This document shows, in pieces, positions 63,472-64,000 of a stretch of 64,000 nucleotides of DNA. The stretch is from positions 62,001-126,000 of the forward strand of contig JAJZIH010000001.1 of assembly GCA_021810635.1 (NCBI GenBank), in the 5' to 3' direction. A model generated the notes under the pieces. It saw nothing but the letters and a program-made list of their open reading frames with translations. It did no database searches and was not told where the DNA came from. This DNA is from Pseudomonadota bacterium. GTDB taxonomy: Bacteria; Pseudomonadota; Gammaproteobacteria; JAKAQQ01. How positions within the stretch are numbered: the first letter of the stretch is position 1; each line of letters opens with the position of its first letter. The position numbers and the translations under genes are program-made.

Positions 63472-64000
63472 CTACCAGCCGGCGGCACGCCCATCGGCAC
63501 GTGAATCGGATCCGGCTACAAAGCCTCCGTCCGCCGTTCGCAGGATGAGTTGGGCCCGCCCGAAGCCATCCGCTGATCCCGCCCGGACGATCTCGTGCCC
63601 CCGTTGAGCGAGAGCACGCCGGATTTCTTCCGAAAAGTCGGGCTCGACCAAAACGCGCACTCCGCCATCCCACCGCCAACGCGGCCGGTCGACCGCCTCC
63701 TGGGGGTGCGAACCCTGGTCGATGAGAGCCTGGACCAGCTGGAGATGCCCCTGCGGCTGCATGAATCCGCCCATGACCCCAAAGGGACCCCATGGCCGTC
63801 CCCCGCGCATGAGGAATCCGGGCATGAGCGTGTGATAGCTGCGCCGGCCACCACCGGCCCGGTTGGGATGTCCATCGTTCCGGCTGAAACAGAGCGCCCG
63901 GTTGGAAAGGGCGATCCCGGTTCCCGGAACCACGATCCCGGATCCGAAGCCCATGTAATTCGACTGGATGAAACTCACCATGAGTCCCGACCGGTCAGCC
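63472..64000 (-). CDS. Gamma-glutamyltransferase family protein (C-terminal part)
   Basis: Open to the right edge of the window; about 176 residues of the end of a gamma-glutamyltransferase/YwrD-type protein. VSFIQSNYMGFGSGIVVPGTGIALSNR is the small-subunit core, HTLMPGFLMRGGRPWGPFGVMGGFMQPQGHLQLVQALID follows, and the tail has HEIVRAGSADGFGRAQLIL. The catalytic Thr and signal would be upstream. A transporter-free family that may cleave glutathione or other gamma-glutamyl compounds. Confidence 0.9.
   Translation of the reverse strand, partial: ADRSGLMVSFIQSNYMGFGSGIVVPGTGIALSNRALCFSRNDGHPNRAGGGRRSYHTLMPGFLMRGGRPWGPFGVMGGFMQPQGHLQLVQALIDQGSHPQEAVDRPRWRWDGGVRVLVEPDFSEEIRRALAQRGHEIVRAGSADGFGRAQLILRTADGGFVAGSDSRADGRAAGW

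Overview
The window is high-GC bacterial chromosome with a gammaproteobacterial gene order. Diagnostic blocks are rimP-nusA-infB-rbfA-truB-rpsO-pnp, rne/rluC divergent next to maf-rpmF-plsX-fabH, smc-ligA, scpA-scpB-rluB-trpS, exbBD-msbA-lpxK-ycaR-kdsB and lolCD. Lipid A/Kdo and Lol genes prove a Gram-negative envelope. I cannot name the genus; an environmental (perhaps chemolithotrophic or acidophilic) gammaproteobacterium is a guess only.

Layout. 1-2.5 kb: the 3' end of a probable type II secretion gspN, a UDP-N-acetylhexosamine dehydrogenase and an SDR oxidoreductase. 2.5-9.4 kb (minus): a tightly overlapped envelope operon (exbB, exbD, msbA, lpxK, ycaR, kdsB) and lolC-lolD. 9.5-12.7 kb: a small exported protein, the two-step agmatine-to-putrescine pair aguA-aguB, and gpmA. 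13.1-19.6 kb: two giant secreted beta-propeller (BNR/sortilin-type) paralogues sharing a nearly identical 773-bp block, ending in a strong intrinsic terminator. 20-30 kb: RNase E with a long leader, rluC, maf, rpmF, plsX, fabH, rluB, scpBA, trpS and a site-2-type protease. 31-42.6 kb: yciI-bolA-parvulin, ligA, smc, queF, dksA, a YheT hydrolase and pnp. 42.6-49 kb: the translation/transcription operon headed by rimP, with a recognisable promoter and an attenuator-like terminator in its leader.

49.0-54.3 kb is the one clearly accessory stretch: the possible end of an IS200/IS605-type element, an AT-richer gene for an exported protein, a TonB-like protein overlapping a lipoprotein gene, an IS256-family transposase fragment, a small Cys-rich exported peptide, another exported protein, and about 560 bp of debris. 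Two exported-protein genes here have a one-base frameshift exactly in the signal-peptide region.

54.3-64 kb: nadB, nadA and a NadQ/NrtR-type regulator with a palindrome in front of nadA; a ferritin-VIT1 (MbfA-type) iron exporter; two paralogous small membrane proteins; a BtuF-like protein; an MBL-fold hydrolase; a DsbG-like protein; and the C-terminal part of a gamma-glutamyltransferase running off the window.

The most useful leads are the block of recent gene conversion between the giant propeller genes, the rimP attenuator, the nadA operator, the inverted repeat around the mbfA promoter, two genes whose perfect -10 box sits at leaderless distance from the ATG, and the exported-protein island. 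I saw no CRISPR array, rRNA or tRNA, and no system I can confidently call new.
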